From DATKWD01 sp963704815 (GTDB lineage Bacteria; Actinomycetota; Acidimicrobiia; Acidimicrobiales; Salinilacustritrichaceae): a stretch of DNA of 64,000 nt. This document shows, piece after piece, positions 38,950 through 50,331 of this stretch. The stretch is from the NCBI GenBank assembly GCA_963704815.1, contig CAVPHU010000003.1:62001-126000 (forward strand), given 5' to 3'. Position 1 is the stretch's first letter. Every line of letters starts with the position of its first letter. Under the pieces are notes generated by a model. That model worked only from the letters and a program-made list of their open reading frames with translations. It had not been told where the DNA came from and searched no databases. The position numbers and the translations under genes are program-made.

Positions 38950-41526
38950 TCAGCGGTCGGCCGTGAGCCAGTCGTCACCCTTGCGCACGAGCGCGACGAC
39001 CATGACGATCCCGAAGAAGGTCAGGAACCATGCGATCCAGTCGACGGGCTCGCGCCCGAACGTCATCTCGACGGACGTCTCGGTGGGTACGACCAGCATC
39101 AGGTTCGGCGCGACCCGGTACGGGCCGTCGGCGCCCGACACCTCCCAGTTGGGGAAGTAGGACGCCTTGACGAGCACGGGCGCTCCGACCCGGTCGACAT
39201 CGAAGGCGATGGTGTTGGTGTCGGCCACCAGGTTCGACACCTCGGCCGACTCGATCGGTGTCCGAACCGGGGCGGTCGGGTAGTCGACCCGCTCCCACTC
39301 GGCCGGCCCGTCGGCCGCCAGGTGGACCTGGTCGTCGGGGTCTCCCTGGAACCAGTCGAGGGCCGGCCCGTTGCACGTCGGGTTGGTGCCGCGGAGGCCC
39401 GACTCGGTCTTCACGTCGAGATCGGCGCACAACCAGTCGCCCTGGGCGTGGCTGCTGGTGGTCACGGCCGGCACCGCGTCGACGCCTTGGACCAGCGGCG
39501 CATCGGCGACCTCGTAGACGACCCATGGGCCGCTCGAGCCGACCTCGGTGAGATCGGGATGGTCGGACGCGGCGGTGATGGCCTGGGTCGACGTCGCCAG
39601 GTAGTAGCGCACGCCGAGGAGCTGGAGGTGGTCGACCCCGGCGTCGATGTCGAACTGGCGGTAGGGCAGGTCACGTTGGGCGTTGCTGGGCGCGGCCGAC
39701 AGCTCGGACTGGAGCAGGAAGTGGAACGGCGTGGTCGACGACGCCTCGAAGTACAACCCCTCCATCGAGCCGATGCACCCGTCGGTCCAGAAGGGCAACA
39801 GCATCAGCGCCATCGGGGTGCCGTACCGGTCGAGCTCCTTCTGGTACTCCCACATGCTGCGACCACAGCCGTTGGTCTCGCCGACCCGCGCCATCTCGCC
39901 GACGAGCGCCTGGTACTCGGGATACGCCTCCTTGCCCTCGTAGCCGCTGTAGTTCCACTCGGCCCAGCTCGGCACGAAACTGTCGTCGGTGGTCGACAAC
40001 CCGAACCACCGGTAGGTGCCGTCGTCGTCGGTGGACCCGAGGGGCAGCGCCGCCAGCGGGAGGCCGACGACCACGGCGACCGCCACGAAGCTGATCGGCG
40101 CGGTGACCCACTCGAACCAGCGGTGCGGTTGGGGGTCTCGCTCGGGATCCGGCGAGGCGATCAGGGCGAGACTGCGCCCCACCTCGGTGACGCCGACCGC
40201 GGCCAGCATGTAGATGCACAGGTAGTAGAAGGGCAGGATGCGGGCGTTCCACAGCCGCCCCTCGGGAAGCACCACGAACCCGACGGCGATGATCGCCGCC
40301 GTGATGGTCAGGAACACCCCGACCCGGACCTTGAACACGATCGACAGCACGATCCCGATCACGGCCAGGAACACGGCCCACCCCATGGCGCCCGGGATCA
40401 GCTGGGGCCTGACGTCCTGCCAGAACCAGTCCCAGTTCGCGGCCCAGTCGCCGTATCCGACATCGGGCCGGACGGCCAGCTTCTCCCACCCCATGTCGTT
40501 GAGGAAGGTCCGCTGCCAGAAGAACGGGAGGACCCAGAAGGCCGACAGCAACCCGGCCACGGGTCCGACGACCAACACCCACGCGGCGCTGCGGGTGGTT
40601 GCCCGTTTCGAGTGGTGCGAGGCGATGCGCATCAGCAGCAGGACCGCCGTCCCGGCCAGCGCGAAGAAGGCCGGGATGATGTGGCAGAGCCCGGTGAGCG
40701 CGAGCAGGACCGCGGCGGTGGCCCGGTACTGCCCGGTCTGCAGTCCGCGGGCGAGGAACCCCAGGTACAGCACGGCGAGCGAGAGCGAGATCGAGAAGGC
40801 GAACTCGCCGGCGAGGGTGCTCGGGATGTTGCCGCCGTAGATGGTGAACCCGCGGTCGAACAGGAACGGCACCGTGGCGATGGCGAGCAGCGCGGGGCCC
40901 GGGTAGGCGAATCGGATGAGCCGCCCGAACACGTAGGCCGCCAGCGGCAGGGTGAGGATTCCCGAGACCGTCACCCATTTGAAGGCGACGCCGTAGGGCA
41001 CCCCGATCCCCAGGACGGCGATCAGCAATGCGGCGGTGACCCCGACGATGCGACGACGGCCGTCGGTCGCGAGGATGGCGTGCAGCCCGATGCCGAGCGA
41101 CGCGGCGAAGGGCAGCACGGCCAATGGCCCCTGGATCCCGCTGTTCACGGCCACGATCATCAGCGACGGGATCACCATGTAGAACTGGAACGCCGGGAAC
41201 CCGGCGTACCAGTCGGGGGTCCAGCCCGAGAGTCGGAGGCTGGGCAGCAGCTCGTCGCGAAGGAACGCAGGCGCCCAGACGTGGGCGCCCATGTCGCCGC
41301 CGGCCGGCGTGCTGTCGGTCAGCAGCAGGTCGGGCTGGAGCGGACCGAGGATGAACACCACACACAGCACGATCACGGCGGCGTCGATGCCGTTGCGGAC
41401 CCAGCGCCGGCGATTGGCCACGGCCGCCGCGTCGTCCGGCGACGGCGGCTCGGGTGCGATCGCGCTTGGGTCGTCGTCCTGGTCGGCCACGGCCGACGGA
41501 ACGGGAAGCACGGACGAATCGGTCAT
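38950..41526 (-). CDS. Large polytopic membrane protein with extracytoplasmic C-terminal region
   Basis: About 858 residues. A hydrophilic, acidic and Pro-rich N-terminus is followed by a dozen or so predicted transmembrane helices up to about residue 500, then a long extracytoplasmic region, then one last helix before the stop. The segment TPAGGDMGAHVWAPAFLRDELLP after the first helix, with an acidic GGDMG, resembles the first loop of GT-C enzymes and of membrane proteins annotated as 6-pyruvoyl-tetrahydropterin-synthase-related. The layout also recalls YfhO. A polyprenyl-phosphate-sugar-using glycosyltransferase is the best guess, and it is adjacent to a GT2 that would make such donors. The ATG at 41541 is an alternative start. 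Confidence 0.65.
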   Translation of the reverse strand: MTDSSVLPVPSAVADQDDDPSAIAPEPPSPDDAAAVANRRRWVRNGIDAAVIVLCVVFILGPLQPDLLLTDSTPAGGDMGAHVWAPAFLRDELLPSLRLSGWTPDWYAGFPAFQFYMVIPSLMIVAVNSGIQGPLAVLPFAASLGIGLHAILATDGRRRIVGVTAALLIAVLGIGVPYGVAFKWVTVSGILTLPLAAYVFGRLIRFAYPGPALLAIATVPFLFDRGFTIYGGNIPSTLAGEFAFSISLSLAVLYLGFLARGLQTGQYRATAAVLLALTGLCHIIPAFFALAGTAVLLLMRIASHHSKRATTRSAAWVLVVGPVAGLLSAFWVLPFFWQRTFLNDMGWEKLAVRPDVGYGDWAANWDWFWQDVRPQLIPGAMGWAVFLAVIGIVLSIVFKVRVGVFLTITAAIIAVGFVVLPEGRLWNARILPFYYLCIYMLAAVGVTEVGRSLALIASPDPERDPQPHRWFEWVTAPISFVAVAVVVGLPLAALPLGSTDDDGTYRWFGLSTTDDSFVPSWAEWNYSGYEGKEAYPEYQALVGEMARVGETNGCGRSMWEYQKELDRYGTPMALMLLPFWTDGCIGSMEGLYFEASSTTPFHFLLQSELSAAPSNAQRDLPYRQFDIDAGVDHLQLLGVRYYLATSTQAITAASDHPDLTEVGSSGPWVVYEVADAPLVQGVDAVPAVTTSSHAQGDWLCADLDVKTESGLRGTNPTCNGPALDWFQGDPDDQVHLAADGPAEWERVDYPTAPVRTPIESAEVSNLVADTNTIAFDVDRVGAPVLVKASYFPNWEVSGADGPYRVAPNLMLVVPTETSVEMTFGREPVDWIAWFLTFFGIVMVVALVRKGDDWLTADR

Positions 41527-41577
41527 GACGGGCCCGCCCATCGTGCCATCTGAGTCGCCGAGTGCGTCGTCACCCGC

Positions 41578-42252
41578 TCACGAGACGAGGAGCACGATCA
41601 CCGTGGTCATGTTGAACCCGACGTGGGCGAAGATCGCCATGCCGAGCCGGCCCGTGCGGTGGGCCACCAGTCCGAGCACGAGCCCGAAGGCGAGCAGCCC
41701 GACGAACTGGAGTGGCTGGAAGTGGCTGGCTGCGAACCACAGGCTGCTGCCGCCGACCGCGACCACGGGTCCGGCCCAGCGCCCCATCGCACGCTGCATC
41801 ATGCCGCGGTAGAAGATCTCCTCGACGATCGGCGCGCCGAGACCGACGATCAGGACCAGCAGCACCACCGAGACCGGATCGACGGCTCGGTCGGTGAGGT
41901 CCTCGGCGACCTGGCTGAGCTCGTCGCTGTCGAGATCGGTGAGCCAGAAGATGGGTGCGTAGATGAGCGGGAGCAGCACGAACTGACAGGCGATGCCGAT
42001 GGCCAGACCGATCGGGACGTCGCGGGTCTCGACCGACAGGCCGAGGTCGGAGACCACCCCGTTGCCCCGCCGGGTGGCCGCCCACAGCGGCGCTCCGAGG
42101 AGCCCGACCCACAGGCCGAGCTGCGCCACGGCGAACCAGCCCAGGGGGAGGTCGTCGGGGGTGTCGGCGTAGCCGCTGACGGCCAGGACCAGAATGAAGA
42201 CGAACGAGGCCCCGACGACGCTGAGGAACCAGCCGGCCACCACTTCGCCCAT
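41578..42252 (-). CDS. CPBP-family intramembrane metalloprotease
   Basis: A membrane protein with the three CPBP/Abi motifs: EEIFYRGMM (EExxxR), SSLWFAASHF (FxxxH) and HVGFN (HxxxN), which place two glutamates and two histidines in the membrane, as in Rce1-type proteases. Six or more hydrophobic helices surround them. Targets may be prenylated or signal peptides; bacterial roles are mostly unknown. I start at the ATG 42252, but an in-frame Pro-rich extension, NDSADPTGPGPGAAEPLP, reads like a real N-terminus and could begin at a CTG overlapping the DUF3499 stop at 42323-42321. Confidence 0.8.
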   Translation of the reverse strand: MGEVVAGWFLSVVGASFVFILVLAVSGYADTPDDLPLGWFAVAQLGLWVGLLGAPLWAATRRGNGVVSDLGLSVETRDVPIGLAIGIACQFVLLPLIYAPIFWLTDLDSDELSQVAEDLTDRAVDPVSVVLLVLIVGLGAPIVEEIFYRGMMQRAMGRWAGPVVAVGGSSLWFAASHFQPLQFVGLLAFGLVLGLVAHRTGRLGMAIFAHVGFNMTTVIVLLVS

Positions 42253-42320
42253 GCCCCACCGCGGCGCGGGGAGGGGTTCCGCAGCCCCGGGACCGGGACC
42301 GGTGGGGTCGGCGGAATCGT

Positions 42321-42560
42321 TCAGCTGGCCAGGAATTCCGGGCGGTCGGGCAGAACGGACAGGTGGCTGACCCGACGGTCGTCGGTGGTCCACCCGTTCG
42401 GCACGACGAGCCGCTCGCCGTGGTCGGTGCACAGGTCGTAGCTCATCGGGTGCGGCGACTCGGCCAGCCATTCGAGGGTGACCACGGCCCGTCCGTAGTC
42501 GTAGACGAGGGTGGCGTCGGCCTGCTTCGAGCAACCCGGACGCGAACAATGACGATTCAT
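42321..42560 (-). CDS. DUF3499 family protein
   Basis: A 79-residue protein with a cysteine-rich start, MNRHCSRPGCSKQADATLVY, followed by DYGRAVVTLEWL and YDLCTDHGERLVVPNGW. This is the actinobacterial DUF3499 family (Rv3258c in M. tuberculosis, if I recall correctly). The cysteines and histidine suggest a zinc site. Function is unknown. In other actinobacteria it lies next to manB, as it does here within 5 kb. TACGTT (42574-42569) lies 8 nt before the ATG. It is divergent from ftsH. Confidence 0.85.
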   Translation of the reverse strand: MNRHCSRPGCSKQADATLVYDYGRAVVTLEWLAESPHPMSYDLCTDHGERLVVPNGWTTDDRRVSHLSVLPDRPEFLAS

Positions 42561-42659
42561 CGTCGGAGAACGTATCCACGATCTCCTCGAAAGTGGCGGA
42601 TCCCACGGACCCGCGACCCGGCGTCGGCAACGCCCATCTGCGCCGTAGACTCCCCGGTC
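42561..42659. promoter_or_regulatory. Divergent leaderless promoters for DUF3499 and ftsH
   Basis: Minus strand: TACGTT at 42574-42569, 8 nt before the ATG at 42560. Plus strand: TAGACT at 42646-42651, 8 nt before the ATG at 42660. The two boxes are about 70 bp apart and do not overlap. No ribosome binding site is seen for either gene. Confidence 0.5.
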
Positions 42660-44666
<2,007 letters not shown>

Positions 44667-44680
44667 CCGACCTCCTCACG

Positions 44681-45145
44681 ATGACCCAGATCATCGTGTT
44701 CGTCGTCCTCGTCGGCGTCGCACTGCTCATCGCGGTCGTGGCCGACCAGCGGCGCGACCCGGTGCCGACGCGGACCGGCTACGCCGTCCCCGAACAGCTC
44801 AACCGAGCCGACTTCGTGCGGCCCGACGCCCCGTGGCTGGTCGTGCTGTTCTCGGCCTCGACGTGCACCTCGTGTGCCAAGGCCCGAGCGGTCGTCGAGC
44901 CGGTGGCCAGCCCCGAGGTGGCGACCCAAGAGGTCGAAGTCGGCGAGGACAGGGCGCTCCACGACCGCTACGCGATCGAGGCCGTCCCCACCCTGCTCAT
45001 CGCCGATGCCGACGGCGCCGTGGTCGGCCAGTTCCTGGGCCCGCCCACCGCAGCAGATCTGTGGGCCACCCTCGCCGAGATCCGGGAGCCGGGCTCGGTG
45101 CCACCCGGATGCGACCACGGGGTCGACGACCGCGCCACGGGCTGA
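44681..45145 (+). CDS. Membrane-tethered thioredoxin-like protein
   Basis: A 154-residue protein. One N-terminal transmembrane helix (about 3-21, QIIVFVVLVGVALLIAVVA) is followed by a thioredoxin domain with strand WLVVLFSASTCTSCAKARAV; the active site is CTSC rather than CGPC. AVPTLLIADADG supplies the cis-proline. It is probably on the outer face of the membrane and reduces or forms disulfides in envelope proteins. The gene is 14 bp behind ftsH and likely cotranscribed. It ends convergent with the DUF5719 gene. Confidence 0.8.
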   Translation: MTQIIVFVVLVGVALLIAVVADQRRDPVPTRTGYAVPEQLNRADFVRPDAPWLVVLFSASTCTSCAKARAVVEPVASPEVATQEVEVGEDRALHDRYAIEAVPTLLIADADGAVVGQFLGPPTAADLWATLAEIREPGSVPPGCDHGVDDRATG

Positions 45146-45154
45146 TGGCCCGAT

Positions 45155-46795
45155 TCAGCCTTCGGGATCCTCGATGAACGGCGGCGGTTCGACGACGCCG
45201 GTGCGCAGCGGGATGCCGATCGCGTTGGAGATGCCGGGGCCCTCGGCCGCGTAGAGACCTCGCTCGACGACGATGGGCGAACTCGACTCGACCAGCAACG
45301 CATCGTCGCGCTGGATCTGCGATCCGATCCGGATGGCCAGCCGCCCGGCCGGCGGCACCTCGAGATCGCCGAGCCCCTCGATCTCCAGGACCTGTCCGTC
45401 CGCGAGCGACACGATGCTGAACGTGGCGAGGAACTCGTTGGAGGGGTTGACGACGTAGAGGAACTCGTCCTGGCTCTCACTCGTTCCACCGCCGGCGAAG
45501 ATCCACGTGGGTGCGGCGACCGGCGAGCCGGTCGCGACCGAGACGCCGGTCCGCTCCGCCGGTGATTCGGAGGTGAGGACCCGCTCGGCCACGATCGCAC
45601 TGTCGTTGACGACCCGCACCGTGAGGCTGTGCCCGACGCCGGCCTCGACCCGGCCGTCCTCACCGACGTCGATGGCGACCTGCGCGCCGGGTTGGACCGA
45701 GACGTCGAACGGCTCGGGGATCCCGTTCGTCTCGGGGTCGTCGGGGGTGATGTCGACCAGGACCTCGGCCGACCGGTCGGTCGGGTTGTACAGATGGATC
45801 GTCTCGGTCACGCCGTCGTCGACCAGGCCATCGGGAAAGCTCCAGAACGGCTTGGCCACCGGCATTCCCAACCGGACGGTGAGGCCCGTGGCGCCGTCGC
45901 TCCCGTCGAATCGCTGGATCCGGTCGACGATCACCCGACCCGAACGCAGGCGGAGCGTGCCGGCGATCTGGGGGCGGATGGTCACGTCGTCGCCGAGGTC
46001 GAGACCGACGACGCTGCCCGCCGGAATGACCAGACCGTCGAAGCGGCCGGGCTCGCGGGGGCCGTCGTCGGTGATGAAGAAGCCGTCGACCACCGCATCG
46101 TCGGCGAACGGGTTGAAGAACACGAGCACCTCACGGGCGTCGTCGGTGGTCGCCCCCCATGCGAAGTTCCACTCGGCCGCAGCGCTCGACGCGCACGGAG
46201 CCGTGTCGCTGCCGTTGATGCTCTCGACGCGGTGCTCGACCGCGATCTCGCCGCTCGGCACCTCGACGAGCGCCGACACGAGCTCGGCTTCGAGCACATC
46301 ACCCAGGCGCACCTCGACCCGCCCCAGTGCCGGGATCTCGAGGGCCTGCGAGACCGGCTCGGGCGCCGGCGCCTCGGTGGTCGACGTCGTGGCGTCGTCG
46401 GTCTCACCTTCGGCGGCCTCGGTCGTGGTGGTCGTCTCCTCGCCGGCTTCGGTCGTGGAGGTCGAGTCGAGCTGCTCGAGCTGCTCCTCGCCGCTGACGG
46501 CCTCGCGCACGCTGCCGCCGAAGACGGTGAGCACGCCGGTGGCGTCCTCGTCGGATGCGTTGGCGACGATGACCGTGTGATCAGCGAACGCCGTCTCGGA
46601 GTCGACGCCGGTGCCGCCGGCACAGAACCAGGTGCTCGAGAGCGAGCCGGCCGGTTCGGCGATCGGCAGTCCGAGCGCCTCGGTCTCGGTCACCCCCGAG
46701 ACGTCGGCCGATGGCTCGGGCGGGTCGGCGCCCAGCACCAGCATGGCCGCGATGGCACCCAGCACGGCGACGAAGACAGGGATCCGGCGGTTCAT
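45155..46795 (-). CDS. DUF5719-like secreted surface protein
   Basis: A 546-residue protein with an N-terminal hydrophobic segment (RIPVFVAVLGAIAAMLVLG) acting as signal or anchor. It is rich in beta strands with repeated blocks such as VVNPSNEF/HLYNPTDRS and EVLVDI, and carries a low-complexity Thr/Glu/Ser stretch at about residues 110-150 (TTTTTEAAEGE and similar). Repeats of the form FAGG/CAGG are seen at start and end. In other actinobacteria DUF5719 proteins follow a large membrane GT2, and here the ATG overlaps the GT2 stop (ATGA). A cell-wall glycan role is inferred. Confidence 0.7.
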   Translation of the reverse strand: MNRRIPVFVAVLGAIAAMLVLGADPPEPSADVSGVTETEALGLPIAEPAGSLSSTWFCAGGTGVDSETAFADHTVIVANASDEDATGVLTVFGGSVREAVSGEEQLEQLDSTSTTEAGEETTTTTEAAEGETDDATTSTTEAPAPEPVSQALEIPALGRVEVRLGDVLEAELVSALVEVPSGEIAVEHRVESINGSDTAPCASSAAAEWNFAWGATTDDAREVLVFFNPFADDAVVDGFFITDDGPREPGRFDGLVIPAGSVVGLDLGDDVTIRPQIAGTLRLRSGRVIVDRIQRFDGSDGATGLTVRLGMPVAKPFWSFPDGLVDDGVTETIHLYNPTDRSAEVLVDITPDDPETNGIPEPFDVSVQPGAQVAIDVGEDGRVEAGVGHSLTVRVVNDSAIVAERVLTSESPAERTGVSVATGSPVAAPTWIFAGGGTSESQDEFLYVVNPSNEFLATFSIVSLADGQVLEIEGLGDLEVPPAGRLAIRIGSQIQRDDALLVESSSPIVVERGLYAAEGPGISNAIGIPLRTGVVEPPPFIEDPEG

Positions 46796-49700
46796 GCGCT
46801 GCTCCCGTCGCGTTCCGGGGCGAGGCGCATGCGAAGCAGCGTGCGGAGCACGAACAACCACAGGAGCGCCTGGACCACGAGCATGCCGTACCGGAACACC
46901 GGCGTCTCGAAGACCAGTTCGGCCTCGCCGGTGGCACCGACCTCGTAGGCGGTCGCGAAGCCGAACGCCTCCTCGCCGATCACCGGCTGTCCGTCGACCG
47001 AGAGGGCCCAGTTGTCCGAGGCCGTCGCCGACCAGAACACCCGGGTTCCGGCCTCGACCGGCCCGTCGAACGAGGTCCGGTCGGACTCGTTCACCAACAC
47101 CGGCGTCGCTGCGCCGAGGTCGGCACCGACGTCGGTGATCGACGTCGCGCCCGCTCCGAACTGCTCGTCGACCTCGGCCCGCAACGGGATCGCCTCGTCG
47201 GTCCGGAAGACCGTGAGCGCCGGGTTCACGTCGATGACCTCGAGGTCGAGCTGGGCCGAGAGCGCAGGCAACAGCTCCTGAGGGGTTGGCCGCGGGTCGT
47301 CGTCGAACGGGGCCGGCGCCAGCTGATCGACCACGACCACGTAGCGGATCCCGAGTGGCGCCATCAGCTGCCCGAATCGAGTGGTCTCGCCCGCAAGCAC
47401 CAGATCGAGCCCATCGGCGACGAGCTCCGCCGATCCGGGGTCGGCGGTCACGATGGCATCGCCGAGTTCGGGGAGGCCGTGATCGGTCGTCGCATAGGCG
47501 AGGCCCTGCTCGAGCTCGTAGGACCCGAGGGGAAGGACATCGGGCTGTCCGAGCCACAGGACGCGAAATGGGGTGTCGGCCCGTTCGGCCTCGATGAAGG
47601 CGAGGATCTCGTTGTAGTCGCCGCCGGGCACCGACCACGTCCCGCCGAGTGAGGCGATGAGCACGGGCACCGAGCCGATCACGAGCGAGGCGCCCGCGAC
47701 ACCGGCGGCCAGCTGGCGCCACCCGAATCGATAGGCGCTGAGGTCGCGCTCGAACGCGGCGACGCCGAGCCCGACTGCGAGCGCCAGCCCGGCGCAGGAG
47801 GGGGCGAGCAGGACCTCGGCCGGCGGCATCGTGAACGGGAGGAGCCCCCGGTCGGCCACGAGCGCGGCGCCGACCCCGCACAGCATCAGGCTCCATCCGC
47901 GCGCCGCCCAGTCGAGTCGCCATCCTCGCCCGATGACGAGTGCGAGGCCACCGGCGATCACGACTCCCAGCCCGAGCACCCCCACCGTCGACGACTGTGT
48001 GCGCAGGCCGATCAGGTCGATGACGTCGAGCGACCGCGTCCCGGTGTCGGCACCCACGAAGCTCGCCAACTCGGCCCCGGGCAGCACGTAGTCGAGGCTC
48101 CACGGCACGTGGAGGATGAAGGCGACGGCCGCGCCGAGCACCGACACGAGCATCATCGACACGCTCCCCCGCGGCGAGCCCGCGATCAGTCCGCCGAGCG
48201 CCAACGCCAACGCCATGAACACCAGGACGAGCCCGGCGACGGGCAGGACGGTCGCCACCAGGGCGGTGATCACGCCGACCCCGAGCGCCGATCGGACCAG
48301 GCCGGGAGCCGTCTGACCCGACGGAACGAACGGCGCCAGACCGCTGGCTCGCGCCAACTGCCCGAGCATCCACGGTGCCCCGGCCCACAACGCGAGCGCT
48401 CCCCACCCGCCGTTGCCGAGCGCCAGGTAGGGAAGCGGCAGACGCGACCGAGGCGATGAGGGCCGCCACCTGAGCCCGGCGGGAGCCGGTCGAGGCCAGG
48501 AGGCGATAGGTCCCGATCATGCCGAGCGGGAGCAGGCCGACGATCAAGACGAGGCGCGCCAGCGACATCGAGCCGAAGCTCACCAGGCCGGTGAGTCCGG
48601 CCACGCCCAGCAACGTCGGATTCGGGCTCTCGCTCCCGAGTCCGACACTTCGCCAACCGCTGATCCACTCCCCGAGCGTGTCCATGGCGCCGGACTCGAA
48701 GGCCGCGAACTCGCCGATCGCGGGAATGCCCCCGGTGAGCAGGTGGCGGCTGCCGACGACGAGCAGGACGGCCGTTGCGACCCAGACGCCGATGGCCAGC
48801 CGCACGCCGCGTTGCTGCATCGACGCCGCCAGGTCGCGGCCTGCGGCCGTCGCCCGCTTGAGACGGTCCTCGTCGGCATCGCCCAGTTGTCCTCGCACGA
48901 ACGCGGAGAAGCGAGCGCTCCCCCGCACCTGGAGGTTGCGGATCTCGGAATCCGGGACCGTACGAAACGCCTTGACGGCGGCGCGTTGGGTCCGGATCGA
49001 CGCGAGATCACGCAGATTTCCGGTCCAGGCATGGGTGAGGTCGCGGGCCTGGCGGGTCCGACCGATCACCAGCGCGGACAGCACCTCGACCACGGTGATG
49101 ACGGCCATCTGCGGGAGCACACGCAGCAGATGGAAGGGCGAGTAGCACGTGAGCACCGTGCGCACCCGGTGGAGGTTCTGGAGCCGCCGCCGGTCCTCCA
49201 CGGGTTGGCGATCGCCGAGAGCTTCCACGTGACGCACCACGGCATCGGGGGTGACCACCACACGCGCACCGGCGAGGTGGGCCTTCCAGCACAGGGCGAG
49301 GTCGTCGTTGTGGTAGTCGATCGCCGGGTCGAAGCCGCCGATGGTCTCGAACAGGTCGCTGCGGATCAGCGTGACCGCGCCGGGAATGACGTAGACGTCA
49401 CGGACGGCATCGTGCTGTTCCTGATCGAGCTCGTAGCGGTCGACCAGCGGTGCTCGGGTCCCGGCCTTGTCGACGGATTCGCCGACGCTGAGCAGGCGAC
49501 TGCCGTCGCCCCAGGTGACCAACTTGGGGCCGACGACCCCGGCATTGGAGCGAAAGGCCTCCTCGACGAGCATTCGAATCGCCCCGGGCGCCAGCGCCAC
49601 GTCGTCGTGGCAGCACAGATAGAAGTCGGCGCCGTCGACCACGTCCACCGACTCGTTGATGGCCCGCCCGAACCCGACGTTGTCGTCGAGGCGCCGAACG

Positions 49701-49891
49701 AACGCATCGGGGAGGTGCTCCGCCACTCTCGGAGCGGGGTCGACCTCGCTCGCCGCATCGACGACGAGGACAGCGAGATTGGGGTAGTCCTGGCTCGCCA
49801 GCGACGCCATCGCCTCGTCGAACCACACACCCGGGTCACGGGTCACGACGATGGCGACGACCGCCGGCGCTCCGGTGGGCGAGGTCTCCAC
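46792..49891 (-). CDS. Large membrane GT2 glycosyltransferase (frameshifted)
   Basis: Residues up to about 300 form a GT2 domain: VVAIVVTRDPGVWFDEAMAS, FVRRLDDNVGFGRAINESVD, and the metal-binding CCHDDVALAPGAI, then GGFDPAIDYHNDDLALCWKA. A long polytopic region follows. Near 48437-48455 the frame shifts by one base; the continuation PLPYLALGNGGWGALALWAG brings many further helices and an extracytoplasmic part. Corrected length is about 1,030 residues. The GTG at 49891 is chosen on TACCGT (49906-49901) 9 nt upstream; alternative upstream GTG codons exist. Large GT2s of this type next to DUF5719 and cofD are conserved in actinobacteria. It probably adds rhamnose or another sugar to a lipid-linked glycan. 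Confidence 0.75.
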
Positions 49892-50002
49892 GATGCGACG
49901 ACGGTAGTACCGCACGACCGCCGAGCGGTACACGCCCGGAAGGTCCGGCGACCGGGTGAAGCCGGTTGCGGCGGATTCTCGGCCGCGACGTATCGTTGCG
50001 GG
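49892..50002. promoter_or_regulatory. Divergent promoter region of the large GT2 and the gene at 50003
   Basis: On the plus strand TATCGT (49991-49996) lies 6 nt before the GTG at 50003, a leaderless arrangement. On the minus strand TACCGT (49906-49901) lies 9 nt before the GTG at 49891; a second candidate, TACCGC, lies about 25 bp further upstream. No -35 box is clear on either strand. Confidence 0.4.
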
Positions 50003-50323
50003 GTGAGCGACCCTCCGGCCGACCGTCTCGTGAACGCCGCCAAGGACTCGCTCTACGTGTCCGTCGGCCTCGGCGTGATCGCGTTCCAGCGGGCACAGGT
50101 GCGGCGCCACGAGTTGAGCAACGGAGCCGAACCGGTCGGGTTGGCCAAGCTGATCGGCGACAACCTGAAGATGGCCGACGAGCGCCTGCAGGATGCCGAG
50201 GAGCGCATCGACGCCGTGCTCGACGAGGTCGAGACCAGACTCCCGCCGCCGGCTCGCGATGCCATGGCCGCCGCTCGTTCCGCGGCACGCGAGGCCAGGG
50301 ACACCGTTCGCAAGCTGCTCTGA
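50003..50323 (+). CDS. Hypothetical helical protein, 106 aa
   Basis: No family recognised. The start reads VSDPPADRLVNAAKDSLYVS, followed by a short hydrophobic stretch (VGLGVIAFQRAQVRR) and a C-terminal half dominated by charged heptad-like repeats (DERLQDAEERIDAVLDEVET), predicted to form a coiled coil. It could be a small membrane-associated or phasin-like scaffold. TATCGT 6 nt before the GTG supports the start. The GT4 gene follows 8 bp after the stop, so the two share a transcript. Confidence 0.65.
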   Translation: MSDPPADRLVNAAKDSLYVSVGLGVIAFQRAQVRRHELSNGAEPVGLAKLIGDNLKMADERLQDAEERIDAVLDEVETRLPPPARDAMAAARSAAREARDTVRKLL

Positions 50324-50331
50324 GCTCGCGG

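Noticed and set aside
45138..45152. Hairpin CGGGC-TGATG-GCCCG as terminator between the thioredoxin and DUF5719 genes
   Set aside because: Only 5 bp of stem and no U-tract; such repeats are common by chance at this GC content.
45155..50110. One 1,651-codon gene on the minus strand
   Set aside because: The open frame joins DUF5719 and the first part of the GT2 through a stretch that is noise; the true middle part lies in another frame and the genes overlap at ATGA 46792-46795.
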